The notes below the pieces were generated by a model. It was not told the DNA's origin. It saw only the letters and a list, made by a program, of their open reading frames with translations, and did no database searches. A stretch of 64,000 nucleotides of DNA from positions 1 to 64,000 of the forward strand of contig JAGVNU010000084.1 of NCBI GenBank assembly GCA_020053105.1, written 5' to 3'. Below are positions 46,027-53,634 of this stretch, piece after piece (the stretch's first letter is position 1; every line of letters begins with the position of its first letter). Made by a program: the position numbers and the translations under genes. This stretch comes from Thermodesulfovibrionia bacterium (lineage in GTDB: Bacteria; Nitrospirota; Thermodesulfovibrionia; UBA6902).

Positions 46027-47011
46027 TCCCAAAAAAGAGGCCAATAACATTGAACAGGTGGCCGGGCTGCTGCATGGTAAGATCCATCCCGGATGCAGCG
46101 GTGACTGTGTAAGGGTCGCATACCTGCAGTTTGCCGAGCCGGACATAATGCAGGCTATTACTGACTGTGTGAAGGATGGCGCTGAAAAGATAATCATCCA
46201 TCCCTATTTTCTCAGCAGCGGAATGCATGTCACGACAGACATCCCGGGGATAATCGAAGAAGCGCGGGGGAAATATAACGACGTTGAATTTGTTTATACA
46301 GAGCCGCTCGGTATCCATAACAAGATGGCGGAGGTTGTCCTTGAAAGGATAAGCGCTTCCACCGGTCTTAAGCCCGAGGAAATTGAGAAGAGGAGTTTTG
46401 AGATTATTTCGGAAGAGGTTGACCTCAGCGATGTCCCGGAAGAAAGGCAGCCGATCGTGAAACGAGTCATACATACCACGGCTGATTTTGAATTTAAGGG
46501 CAGCCTTGCATTCCACCCCGACGCAGTGAGAGCCGGCATTGCTGCAATTAAATCAGGCAAAGACATTCTCGCCGATGTTGAAATGGTAAGGACAGGCATC
46601 AACAAAAAGCTCCTGGAGAAATGGGGAGGGAAGGTTCTTTGTAACATACAGGCCTCAGGAGTCAGAAGTCAGGGGTCAGAAGAAAAAACAAGGTCTGAAC
46701 TTGGTATAGAATCCGCATTAAAAGAAAACAATAACATCGGAATCATCGCAATCGGCAATGCGCCAACGGCGCTGTTGAAGACGATTGAGATTTTAAGTAA
46801 GGGCGTATTGCAATACGCCCCTACAGACACACCACCCCTTGTCATTGGAGTTCCTGTCGGTTTCGTAAAAGCACTGGAATCAAAGGCGCTGCTTGCTTCA
46901 CAGCCGTTCCCTTTTATCACAAATCTCAGCAGAAAGGGCGGCTCAACGGTTGCAGTGGCAATTGTGAATGCATTGCTGAAAATGGCGGAGGGAGGTGATG
47001 ATCAGAAGTAG
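45995..47011 (+). CDS. cbiX/cbiC: fused sirohydrochlorin cobaltochelatase CbiX and cobalt-precorrin-8 methylmutase CbiC
   Basis: A 338-aa two-domain protein. Residues 1-120 are a small CbiX chelatase: His9 in AGHGSPKK and His78 in SSGMHVTTDIP are the metal ligands for inserting cobalt into sirohydrochlorin. From about residue 128, CbiC follows (EKRSFEIISEEVD, catalytic His160 in RVIHTTADFEF, DVEMVRTGI, and GNAPTALLKTIE). CbiC moves a methyl group from C11 to C12 late in ring synthesis, so the fusion joins the first and one of the last ring steps. A heptamer tract and a palindromic element (SKGVLQYAPT) interrupt the CbiC domain. The TAG stop lies in another heptamer tract. Confidence 0.93.
   Translation: MEKIIIAGHGSPKKEANNIEQVAGLLHGKIHPGCSGDCVRVAYLQFAEPDIMQAITDCVKDGAEKIIIHPYFLSSGMHVTTDIPGIIEEARGKYNDVEFVYTEPLGIHNKMAEVVLERISASTGLKPEEIEKRSFEIISEEVDLSDVPEERQPIVKRVIHTTADFEFKGSLAFHPDAVRAGIAAIKSGKDILADVEMVRTGINKKLLEKWGGKVLCNIQASGVRSQGSEEKTRSELGIESALKENNNIGIIAIGNAPTALLKTIEILSKGVLQYAPTDTPPLVIGVPVGFVKALESKALLASQPFPFITNLSRKGGSTVAVAIVNALLKMAEGGDDQK
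46654..46681. repeat. heptanucleotide tract in cbiC domain
   Basis: CTCAGGA, GTCAGAA, GTCAGGG, GTCAGAA, in frame. Confidence 0.7.
46797..46824. repeat. palindromic element in cbiC domain, GTATTGCAATAC core
   Basis: GTAAGGGC-GTATTGCAATAC-GCCCCTAC; encodes SKGVLQYAPT. Confidence 0.85.
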
Positions 47012-47025
47012 GAAGTGAGTAGTAA
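47005..47025. repeat. heptanucleotide tract at cbiX/C stop
   Basis: GAAGTAG, GAAGTGA, GTAGTAA; the first unit contains the gene's TAG stop. Confidence 0.5.
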
Positions 47026-47041
47026 AGCAATTACAATTTAC

Positions 47042-47185
47042 GGAATGATGAAGTGGAAAGGGGTGTGAATCCCCTGCTGTCACGCAGCCGTAAAGGGAAC
47101 GAAAACCCGGAAAGCCACTGTGCCGAAGCGTTGGCATGGGAAGGCGGGTGAGTAGGCTGCCCTGAGCCGGAAGACCTCTCATTCC
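47042..47185 (+). ncRNA. cobalamin riboswitch 2
   Basis: Perfect 7-bp closing stem GGAATGA (47042-47048) with TCATTCC (47179-47185). Core elements are AAAGGGGTGTGAATCCCC, CACGCAGCCGTAA and the B12 box GAGCCGGAAGACCTCTC. No terminator with a U-tract lies between it and the ATG at 47217, so control of translation, or of a distant terminator, is more likely than in riboswitch 1. Confidence 0.95.
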
Positions 47186-47216
47186 CAAAACCTCGATGAA
47201 AAGGAGAGAGAAGAAA

Positions 47217-47990
47217 ATGATTAAGAAAATCTTTACAATTATTGTAGTCGTATTATGGTATGGAGCGGCATTCGCTGCACATCCGCTTATAACAGATGAC
47301 ACAGGGACTCAGGGCGCCGGAAAGTTTCAGATTGAAATCAATGGGGAATATGGACATGAGGAAGAAGACGAACTCACAGAAGAGGTTACTGAACTGGCAA
47401 CGATATTCTCGTATGGAATAAACAATGACATAGATATCGTTCTCGGCATCCCGTATCAGTATATAAGGATAGAAGATTCGGAAGAGACGGTCGATGAGGA
47501 CGGACTTTCGGACATGTCCATTGAAACGAAATGGCGTTTTTATGAAAAGGACGGGTTGGGCTTTGCATTGAAGCCCGGTGTCGCGCTGCCCGCTGGTGAT
47601 GAAGGGAAAGGTCTCGGCAGCGGTAGGGCGTCTTACGGCCTTGTACTTATAACGACAAAAGAAGCAGCTCCTCTCACTTTTCATTTTAATCTCGGATATA
47701 CACGCAATGAATACAAACTTGAGGAAGACGATGAAGCGAATAGAAAAGACATCTGGCATCTGTCGCTTGCTTCCGAAATACAGGTTGTTGAAAATCTTAC
47801 GGCAGTTGCAAATATCGGGACGGAGAGGAATTCCGACAAAGAATGGAATACAAACCCAACCTTTGTCCTCGGCGGATTGATTTATTATGTCTCGGAGAAC
47901 TTTGACATTAACATTGGCGTCAAAGGCGGACTGAATAAACCCGAAACTGACTATACAATCCTTGCCGGAATGACGGGGAGGTTTAAATGA
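47217..47990 (+). CDS. outer-membrane beta-barrel protein, candidate cobalt channel
   Basis: A 257-aa protein with a signal peptide (residues 1-20, cleavage after AFAA). The mature protein starts HPLITDDTGTQGAGKFQIEINGEYGHEE and has alternating strands and a C-terminal aromatic/basic end (LAGMTGRFK). This matches the MetA-pathway/transporter-like outer-membrane barrel family. Many acidic residues in the loops could bind cations. It lies directly under riboswitch 2 and its stop overlaps the cbiM start (ATGA), so I infer a role in bringing cobalt or a corrinoid across the outer membrane. I use ATG 47217, after AAGGAG, over the track's 47196. Confidence 0.7.
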   Translation: MIKKIFTIIVVVLWYGAAFAAHPLITDDTGTQGAGKFQIEINGEYGHEEEDELTEEVTELATIFSYGINNDIDIVLGIPYQYIRIEDSEETVDEDGLSDMSIETKWRFYEKDGLGFALKPGVALPAGDEGKGLGSGRASYGLVLITTKEAAPLTFHFNLGYTRNEYKLEEDDEANRKDIWHLSLASEIQVVENLTAVANIGTERNSDKEWNTNPTFVLGGLIYYVSENFDINIGVKGGLNKPETDYTILAGMTGRFK

Positions 47991-48754
47991 AAATTCAAAA
48001 TCCAAAATTCAAATTTATTGTTTTAACGCTGTTCACTGTTCACTGTTCACTATTCACCGCATCTGACGCGCATGCCATGCACATCTCGGAAGGCATATTG
48101 CCATTCAACTGGGCGGCGCTGTGGTTTCTTGTCGCTTTACCATTTGTTGCATACGGATTAAGGAGGCTCAAAATCCTTTCAAAGACCGATCTGTCGATCA
48201 AGCCTCTGGTAGGGTTAATGGCTGCGATAGTGTTTGTAATTTCCTGCATGCCCATACCTGTGCCGACTGCGGGAACATGCTCTCATCCTGCAGGAACAGG
48301 AATATCAGGGATACTTGTCGGACCGACGATAAGCATACTTGTTACAGCAGTAGCGTTGCTCATTCAGGCGCTCTTTCTTGCACACGGCGGATTAAGTACA
48401 TGGGGGGCGGATATAGTATCAATGGGTGTGGCAGGATCGTTTGCAGGATACCTGACATTCCGGGCGTTGCGCTCGGTAAAGGTAAACATGACAGTAGCTG
48501 CTTTCATGGCAGGTGTCCTCGCAGACTGGGCAACATATCTGACAACCTCCGTTGAACTTGCATCGGGGATAAGAGGCGATTCGCCGTTTCTTCCGCTTTT
48601 CTATAAGATACTCATTGCCTTTATTCCAACGCAGCTTCCATTAGGGCTACTGGAAGGAGCAATGACCTCGGGCATGGTTGTCCTGCTTTACAAAAAGAGA
48701 CCTGATTTGCTTGTGAAGATGCGTGTGTTAAAGGCAGAGGAGGCAATATCATGA
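47987..48754 (+). CDS. cbiM: cobalt ECF transporter S component
   Basis: A 255-aa membrane protein, the substrate-binding subunit. After a signal-like N-terminus comes the hallmark AMHISEGILP, whose cleaved N-terminal Met-His chelates cobalt, then PVPTAGTCSHPAGTGISGIL and LTFRALRSVKVNMTVAAFMAG. About six helices. The stretch before the MHISEG (TVHCSLFTA) is encoded by heptamer repeats, and so is the first part of the gene. A cleavable leader would make this harmless. Confidence 0.95.
   Translation: MKIQNPKFKFIVLTLFTVHCSLFTASDAHAMHISEGILPFNWAALWFLVALPFVAYGLRRLKILSKTDLSIKPLVGLMAAIVFVISCMPIPVPTAGTCSHPAGTGISGILVGPTISILVTAVALLIQALFLAHGGLSTWGADIVSMGVAGSFAGYLTFRALRSVKVNMTVAAFMAGVLADWATYLTTSVELASGIRGDSPFLPLFYKILIAFIPTQLPLGLLEGAMTSGMVVLLYKKRPDLLVKMRVLKAEEAIS
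47992..48012. repeat. heptanucleotide tract at cbiM start
   Basis: AATTCAA, AATCCAA, AATTCAA. Confidence 0.5.
48031..48058. repeat. heptanucleotide tract in cbiM leader
   Basis: Three perfect GTTCACT units and a fourth ATTCACC, in the signal-peptide region. Confidence 0.75.
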
Positions 48755-49080
48755 AAGATCAAAAATCAGAAATCAAAAATCAATATTATGGAATGATTTT
48801 TTTAATCATATTATTACTCTCTACCTGCTGCCCTCTACTCGCCGCTGCTTCGGAGAAGTGGGGTGGTGTTGACGAATCAGTCGTGGAGAAATATGCGAAA
48901 GAACAGGGCAGAGAGGCAAGGGAACCATTAATCAACACAGACCAGGGAGACCTGCTTCTCTTTGTTTTCCTTCTTGCAGGCGCTGTTGGAGGGTTTATCG
49001 GAGGATACTACTGGAGAACTCTGACTGAAAGCAGAGCAGGGAATCCCGGAGAGTCCGGACACAGAGCACATACAGAATGA
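48751..49080 (+). CDS. CbiN-like small cobalt transporter accessory protein
   Basis: A 109-aa protein with an N-terminal hydrophobic segment (GMIFLIILLLSTCCPLLAAA), a short external loop (EKWGGVDESVVEKYAKEQG) and a second helix (LLLFVFLLAGAVGGFIGGYYW). It lies between cbiM and cbiQ, where CbiN lies in other cobalt transporters, and has the same two-helix topology, although the sequence is not classical CbiN. CbiN-type subunits help load cobalt into CbiM. The start overlaps the cbiM stop. Confidence 0.7.
   Translation: MKDQKSEIKNQYYGMIFLIILLLSTCCPLLAAASEKWGGVDESVVEKYAKEQGREAREPLINTDQGDLLLFVFLLAGAVGGFIGGYYWRTLTESRAGNPGESGHRAHTE
48758..48781. repeat. heptanucleotide tract at start of CbiN-like gene
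   Basis: ATCAAAA, ATCAGAA, ATCAAAA, ATC. Confidence 0.6.
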
Positions 49081-49094
49081 GTTAAGAAAAGTAA

Positions 49095-49140
49095 AATCCC
49101 CCCAAATCCCTCGTTACCAATGGGGGACTTGGGGGGGATT
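49095..49140. repeat. inverted repeat before cbiQ
   Basis: AATCCCCCCAAATCCC and GGGGGACTTGGGGGGGATT form an imperfect hairpin. The track's cbiQ start at 49120 falls inside it and is rejected. Confidence 0.65.
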
Positions 49141-49155
49141 AAAAGGCTTAAGATT

Positions 49156-49908
49156 ATGGAAGTATTTTCGGAACATTTTAAAACAGGACATTTCCTTTCT
49201 AAAGTAGATGCAAGGGCAAAACTGATTGTCACCCTTGCGCTCCTGGGAATGGTTTTAAGTTATAAAGGGACAATGTTTCCATTGGTTATAGCCGCTATAT
49301 CCATTGTCCTTTGCCTGAAGATGCACATACCTGTGCGAATCCTGGCTCTGAGATTAGCGCAGCCTGTTCTTATGGCATTTGCGGTCCTGTTATTGAAGCT
49401 TTTCTTTTCAGGAGAGGACATCCTGTTTTCATTTAATCTCTTCGGGATGGAATTGGACGGGCATAAAGACGGACTTATTGAAGGCCTGCTGATAGCCTCC
49501 AGGATATTAGGAGGAGTTTCTCTTTTAGTGGCAGTTGGGTTTGCAACACCTTTTATTGAATTTATGGCAGCGCTTTCGTGGCTGAGGATCCCTAAGTCCT
49601 TTATCGAAATAACGATGTTTGCATACAGATATCTCTTTATGTTTCTTGAGGACGCAACTACTATTTACAGCGCCCAGAAAAACCGTCTCGGTTATTCGGG
49701 AATTAGAAAAGGATTAAGTTCTTTCGGTGTTCTGACAGGGTCGCTTGTCTTGCGCGGTTTTGAGCAGAGTCAGAAGACGGCTGACGCGATGATTCAAAGG
49801 GGCTACACGGGAGACCTGCCTTTGCTTAAGGGGAAGCCCTTGAGGACCATAGAACTTGCTGTTGCATTTTTAATAGTGGCCTTTGGAGGCGCTGTATGGA
49901 TGATCTGA
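49156..49908 (+). CDS. cbiQ: cobalt ECF transporter T component
   Basis: A 250-aa transmembrane coupling protein of the energy-coupling-factor cobalt transporter. It has about five helices. Characteristic positions are HFLSKVDARAKLIVTLALL at the N-terminus, LSWLRIPKSFIEITMFAYRYLFMFLEDA, and the region AQKNRLGYSG that contacts the ATPase. ATG 49156 removes 12 residues encoded by a dispersed inverted repeat. Overlaps the cbiO start. Confidence 0.92.
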   Translation: MEVFSEHFKTGHFLSKVDARAKLIVTLALLGMVLSYKGTMFPLVIAAISIVLCLKMHIPVRILALRLAQPVLMAFAVLLLKLFFSGEDILFSFNLFGMELDGHKDGLIEGLLIASRILGGVSLLVAVGFATPFIEFMAALSWLRIPKSFIEITMFAYRYLFMFLEDATTIYSAQKNRLGYSGIRKGLSSFGVLTGSLVLRGFEQSQKTADAMIQRGYTGDLPLLKGKPLRTIELAVAFLIVAFGGAVWMI

Positions 49909-50750
49909 TGTACAGCGTCAGACATGTTTCATATAAATACCCTGATGGCACGCATGCCCTGTCTGATATAAACCTTGAGGTCAAGAAAGGCGAATTCATC
50001 GGCCTGCTGGGGGCCAACGGGTCAGGCAAGACTACCCTGCTCAGGGCCATGGACAAGCTCCTTAAAGGTGTTGAAGGCAGCGTGCATCTGGACGGCGTCG
50101 ATATCAGGACACTCTCACCAAAGGAGATATATAAAAAAGTCGGGCTGGTGTTTCAGAACCCGGATGACCAGTTGTTTGCGCCGACACTTTTTGAAGACGT
50201 TGCCTTTGGGCCGACGAATATGGGATTTGCAGCAAATGAAGTTGAAAAAAGGGTCATGAGCGCACTTAATGAGGTTGAGCTGGCAGGCCTTGAAAAAAAA
50301 TCCGTCCACAACCTGAGCTTCGGCCAGAGGAAAAGGGCCTGCATTGCCGGACTCCTGGCTATGGGACATGAAATGCTTCTGCTTGACGAACCAACCGCAG
50401 GTCTTGACCCTATGGGCGAATACAAAATGATGGGCCTGCTTCAGAAGCTCAACAGGGAGAAGCAGGTGACGATTGTCATGGCTACCCACAGCGTTGACCT
50501 GGTGCCTGTATTTCTTGACCGTCTTTATATCCTGAGCAGGGGAAAGATTACAAGGGGCGGGGCCCCGGAAGAGGTCTTTAACGCGCCTGAAGATATGGCC
50601 CATATCAAGCTCCGGCTTCCCCATATAGCTGAATTGATTTACAGGCTTAAACATGAAGACAAGGTGGACTTTGAACGAATACCGCTCACCATTGGTGAGG
50701 CAAGACGGGAGATACTGAGGTCTCTCGAAACTTCATTAAAGAGGAGGTGA
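49896..50750 (+). CDS. cbiO: cobalt ECF transporter ATPase
   Basis: A 284-aa ABC ATPase powering cobalt uptake. Walker A is GANGSGKTTLL, the Q-loop is VFQNPDDQLFAPTLFEDVAFG, the signature is LSFGQRKRACIAGLL, Walker B is MLLLDEPTAGLDPMG, and the H-loop is MATHSVDL. The C-terminal tail is longer than the core. ATG 49896 overlaps cbiQ by 13 bp. Confidence 0.95.
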   Translation: MDDLMYSVRHVSYKYPDGTHALSDINLEVKKGEFIGLLGANGSGKTTLLRAMDKLLKGVEGSVHLDGVDIRTLSPKEIYKKVGLVFQNPDDQLFAPTLFEDVAFGPTNMGFAANEVEKRVMSALNEVELAGLEKKSVHNLSFGQRKRACIAGLLAMGHEMLLLDEPTAGLDPMGEYKMMGLLQKLNREKQVTIVMATHSVDLVPVFLDRLYILSRGKITRGGAPEEVFNAPEDMAHIKLRLPHIAELIYRLKHEDKVDFERIPLTIGEARREILRSLETSLKRR

Positions 50751-50754
50751 ACTC

Positions 50755-50892
50755 TTGAAAAAGGCAACAAAGGCTGAGAAGAAAAATACGAAAACGGCTA
50801 TTTCCTATCACATGAAATGCGCAACGACAGCTAACGGGCTTACACATTTTGTGATGTATGGTGATATTCCGAAAAAGAAGATGCCTCTGTAA
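50755..50892 (+). CDS. cbpA: 45-residue peptide, probable radical SAM substrate (CbpA-like)
   Basis: A 45-codon ORF missed by the track. The start is TTG with a perfect ribosome binding site (GAGGAGGTGA) four bases upstream, which is the main argument that it is real. The peptide is very basic at the start, has one Cys (residue 22 in SYHMKCATTANGLTHFVMYG) with histidines on both sides, and ends in a lysine-rich tail. A radical SAM/SPASM enzyme follows 149 bp downstream. From memory, NCBI families describe a modified peptide precursor CbpA and its enzyme CbpB in cobalt/cobalamin loci, and this pair fits. The name is a recollection, not a search result. Confidence 0.65.
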   Translation: MKKATKAEKKNTKTAISYHMKCATTANGLTHFVMYGDIPKKKMPL

Positions 50893-50902
50893 AATATTTA
50901 TT

Positions 50903-50930
50903 GTAGGGGCGTATCGCAATACGCCCCTAC
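50903..50930. repeat. palindromic element, intergenic, GTATCGCAATAC core
   Basis: Full arms GTAGGGGC/GCCCCTAC, one mismatch in the core. Confidence 0.9.
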
Positions 50931-50993
50931 GTCATTCCCGTGCAAACGGGAATCCAGAAATAAAAACTGGATTCCTGCTTTCGCAGGAAAGAC
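50931..50993. repeat. compound hairpin repeat (CATTCCCG/CGGGAATCC)
   Basis: Two neighbouring hairpins: CATTCCCGTGCAAACGGGAA, then TTCCTGCTTTCGCAGGAA. It resembles the copy at 38294. Confidence 0.6.
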
Positions 50994-51041
50994 AAAGAGA
51001 GCAGCAATAATCATATTTACGCAAAAAGGAGATTGATAATC

Positions 51042-52403
51042 ATGAGCAAAGGATGCAAATGCGGTTGTTCACAAGGAGCTGTTGAAAGGGGCCTTTCCTT
51101 TTCCAATGTCGATGACAACTGGAAACTGGCGCTGGATGCCGACAATATATTCTGGAGTATTTTGCCGAGGCAAAACGGCGGCTTCATGCTCCCCCAGGAC
51201 ATGATCGACCTTTACAAAAAAGAAATGAAGCACCTTGATGATGAGATGCATAATTTCAGGTTCAATGAACCGTTGAACTGTGTCTACATTGATCCGACGG
51301 ACCGGTGCAATGCCAACTGCCCTTACTGCTACATCCCTTCAATGATAAGGCAGCAGGGGACCCAGATGACCGCTGAACAGCTTGATATCGTGCTAGGAAA
51401 AATCGTGGACCATTTCAAAGGTATGAAAAAGAAACCAGTGATCGTATTCCACGCTGCCGAGCCGCTGCTTGTAAAGGACATTCTCTTTGGGGCCATTAAG
51501 AAGTATCACAAAAAGATGCTCTTCGGTATCCAGACAAATGCCCTTTTACTTGAAAAGGAGGACGTTGATTTCATAAAGAAGTACAGCGTGGGTATCGGCA
51601 TTTCACTTGATGCCTCAACTGCGGCAGTCAATAATCTTTCACGTGTATCGAGAAAGGGCGAGGGGAATTTCAAGAAGGCTGTGCAGGCACTGGACTGGTT
51701 TGCGGGGTATGAGGGACTGAATGTGATCTGTACTGTTAATAAATACAACGTGGACAAACTCTCGGAACTTGTTACATTCCTTCATTCAAAGAAGGTGCCG
51801 ATGGTCCTGCTCAATCCTGTCCGTCTTACACAGAAACGTTCTGAACAGGTGAAACCCGATGATAAGGTATATGCTCAAAACCTGATAAAGGCCGTTGACA
51901 CTGCAATGGCGCTCACAAAGAAGACCGAACGCCAGATAGTGGTCGGCAACTTCGCCAACGTATTGCTGGCGATCATATCACCGACAGCAAGGCGCATGAT
52001 GTGCGACATCTCTCCATGCGGAGGCGGCAGGACATTCCTCACCGTCACAGCCGACGGCGCAATGGTGCCGTGCGGGGAATTCATCGGCTTTAAGGAATTC
52101 TCAGGCGGAAACATATTCAAAACATCTATCGCAAAGGCAATGGAGTCAAAGCCCTTTAAGGCGATCAGGGCGAGGATGGTAGAGAATATCGATGAATGCA
52201 ATACCTGTGACTTCAGGCACATATGCGGCTCGCCGTGCCCGGCAGAGATGCATGCACGCGGCAATATAAACAAGAAGGCCGTGTTCTGCGATTTCTATAA
52301 GGAGATCATTGTGCATGCCTTTAAGATGATAGCTGAGGATAACGTCAAGTACCTTCTGCGGGATGACTCGCTCGATCAGATGCAGATGGAATATAAATAT
52401 TAA
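51042..52403 (+). CDS. cbpB: radical SAM/SPASM peptide-modifying enzyme (CbpB-like)
   Basis: A 453-aa iron-sulfur enzyme. The N-terminus is Cys-rich (KGCKCGCSQG). The radical SAM motif is Cys89-x3-Cys93-x2-Cys96 (DRCNANCPYCYIPS). The C-terminal SPASM domain has auxiliary cluster cysteines in MCDISPCGGGRTFLTV, MVPCGEF, CNTCDFRHICGSPCPAE and CDFYKE. SPASM enzymes modify ribosomal peptides, often forming thioether or other crosslinks. The small upstream gene at 50755 is the likely substrate, in the middle of a cobalt uptake and cobalamin operon. I use ATG 51042, after AAAGGAG, and not the track's 51033. Confidence 0.8.
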   Translation: MSKGCKCGCSQGAVERGLSFSNVDDNWKLALDADNIFWSILPRQNGGFMLPQDMIDLYKKEMKHLDDEMHNFRFNEPLNCVYIDPTDRCNANCPYCYIPSMIRQQGTQMTAEQLDIVLGKIVDHFKGMKKKPVIVFHAAEPLLVKDILFGAIKKYHKKMLFGIQTNALLLEKEDVDFIKKYSVGIGISLDASTAAVNNLSRVSRKGEGNFKKAVQALDWFAGYEGLNVICTVNKYNVDKLSELVTFLHSKKVPMVLLNPVRLTQKRSEQVKPDDKVYAQNLIKAVDTAMALTKKTERQIVVGNFANVLLAIISPTARRMMCDISPCGGGRTFLTVTADGAMVPCGEFIGFKEFSGGNIFKTSIAKAMESKPFKAIRARMVENIDECNTCDFRHICGSPCPAEMHARGNINKKAVFCDFYKEIIVHAFKMIAEDNVKYLLRDDSLDQMQMEYKY

Positions 52404-52406
52404 TCT

Positions 52407-52432
52407 GTAGGGGCGAGGTCATCTCGACCTAC
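52407..52432. repeat. palindromic element, intergenic, GAGGTCATCTC core
   Basis: Full left arm GTAGGGGC; right arm GACCTAC with a short deletion. Lies between the radical SAM gene and cbiD. Confidence 0.85.
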
Positions 52433-52446
52433 ATTTAACATATACC

Positions 52447-53634
52447 ATGAAAAGGCATTTAAGGTCAGGATATACAACAGGAGCATGTGCGGCTGCAGCT
52501 GCAAAGGCGGCGGTGTTGATGCTGCTTGATGAAGTATGTCGGCAATCAAATGCAGGGGCAATTTACCCTGAAGGGCACAGGCATGAATTGCCCCTACAGG
52601 TCGAATATGTTGAGGTCCCGTTTCCGGACGGCAGCAGGGTGAAATTTAAAATTCATAAGTCGGAACTCATAACGCTTAACTCTCAACTTACTGCACGTGC
52701 ATCTGTTGTCAAGGATGCAGGAGACGATCCTGATGTTACGAATAGGGCGGAGATTGTGGCAGAAGCAAAGATGGTGCAGGCAACAGATGTAGGGTCAATT
52801 CATGAATTGCCCCTACGGATAGACATCAAAGGCGGCACGGGCGTCGGCACAGTTACCAAGCCCGGCCTTCCCGTTCCAATCGGTGAGCCTGCGATTAATC
52901 CCGTGCCGAGGAAGATGATTAAAGAAGCTGTATTGGAAGTCGTAGGGGCGAGGTCATCTCGCCCTGACATCAGCACAATTGAAATCACCATCTCCGTCCC
53001 AAACGGAGAGGAGCTTGCTAAAAAAACATTGAACTACCGACTCGGCATCATCGGAGGGATTTCAATTCTCGGCACCACAGGCATTGTCAAACCCGTTTCA
53101 ACAGAGGCGTGGACAGCGACCATTGCTTCATCCATGGACGTTGCAAAGGCGATGGGACATAAAGAGATAGCAGTATCTGCAGGACGTTCGTCGGAAAAAG
53201 CGCATATGAAGAAATTCAACTTGCCCGAAGAAGTATACGTTCTCATGGGAGATTACCTTGAATATTCTCTGAAAGAGGCAAAGAGGCACGGCTTTAAGAA
53301 GATCCACCTTTGTGCTCAGTGGGCCAAGATGGTTAAAATAGCAATGGCAACGCCGCAGACGCATGTAAGGTTCGGGGCGATTGATATAAAGAAGGCGGTG
53401 GACTTCTTAATAGAATTAAATCCGGAACTGCGGAATTCGGAATTCGGAATTCGGAATTTCAATACGGCAAGAGAAATATTTGAACTCGTTAAATCCGCAA
53501 TCCGCAATCCGCAATCCGCATTTTCGGATGTCTGTAATTCTGCTAAGACATATGCTGAAGGAATAGCCGAAGGCATTCCCGTTACCACATATCTTGTATC
53601 ATATGAAGGGGAGATAATTGCATCAAGTGAATAA
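52447..53634 (+). CDS. cbiD: cobalt-precorrin-5B C1-methyltransferase
   Basis: A 395-aa enzyme, methylating C1 of the ring in the anaerobic pathway. Family marks are LRSGYTTGACAAAAAKAA, DPDVTNRAEIVAE, GGTGVGTVTKPGLPVPIGEPAINPVPRKMI (split across two quoted parts only by length), IIGGISILGTTGIVKP, and TAGRSSEK-like segment VSAGRSSEKAHMKKF. It carries the most insertions in the window: three palindromic elements (NAGAIYPEGHRHELPL, VGSIHELPL and VGARSSRPD) and three heptamer tracts. This makes it longer than a standard CbiD of about 360 aa. All are in frame. Confidence 0.96.
   Translation: MKRHLRSGYTTGACAAAAAKAAVLMLLDEVCRQSNAGAIYPEGHRHELPLQVEYVEVPFPDGSRVKFKIHKSELITLNSQLTARASVVKDAGDDPDVTNRAEIVAEAKMVQATDVGSIHELPLRIDIKGGTGVGTVTKPGLPVPIGEPAINPVPRKMIKEAVLEVVGARSSRPDISTIEITISVPNGEELAKKTLNYRLGIIGGISILGTTGIVKPVSTEAWTATIASSMDVAKAMGHKEIAVSAGRSSEKAHMKKFNLPEEVYVLMGDYLEYSLKEAKRHGFKKIHLCAQWAKMVKIAMATPQTHVRFGAIDIKKAVDFLIELNPELRNSEFGIRNFNTAREIFELVKSAIRNPQSAFSDVCNSAKTYAEGIAEGIPVTTYLVSYEGEIIASSE
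52552..52597. repeat. palindromic element in cbiD, extended core
   Basis: GCAGGGGC-AATT, then an 18-bp insertion, then CATGAATT-GCCCCTAC. Encodes NAGAIYPEGHRHELPL. Confidence 0.8.
52661..52688. repeat. heptanucleotide tract in cbiD (1)
   Basis: CGGAACT, CATAACG, CTTAACT, CTCAACT, imperfect 7-mers. Confidence 0.5.
52789..52816. repeat. palindromic element in cbiD, AATTCATGAATT core
   Basis: GTAGGGTC-AATTCATGAATT-GCCCCTAC; encodes VGSIHELPL. Confidence 0.85.
52942..52968. repeat. palindromic element in cbiD, GAGGTCATCTC core
   Basis: GTAGGGGC-GAGGTCATCTC-GCCCTGAC; encodes VGARSSRPD. Confidence 0.85.
53431..53458. repeat. heptanucleotide tract in cbiD (2)
   Basis: Four perfect CGGAATT units; encodes RNSEFGIRNF. 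Confidence 0.8.
53492..53519. repeat. heptanucleotide tract in cbiD (3)
   Basis: Four perfect AATCCGC units; encodes SAIRNPQS. Confidence 0.8.

Noticed and set aside
47253-48005. 250-aa minus-strand ORF
   Set aside because: Complete overlap with the outer-membrane protein gene, which has a signal peptide and ribosome binding site; the minus frame has none.
50115-50654. 179-aa minus-strand ORF
   Set aside because: Shadow of cbiO, whose ABC motifs are unambiguous.
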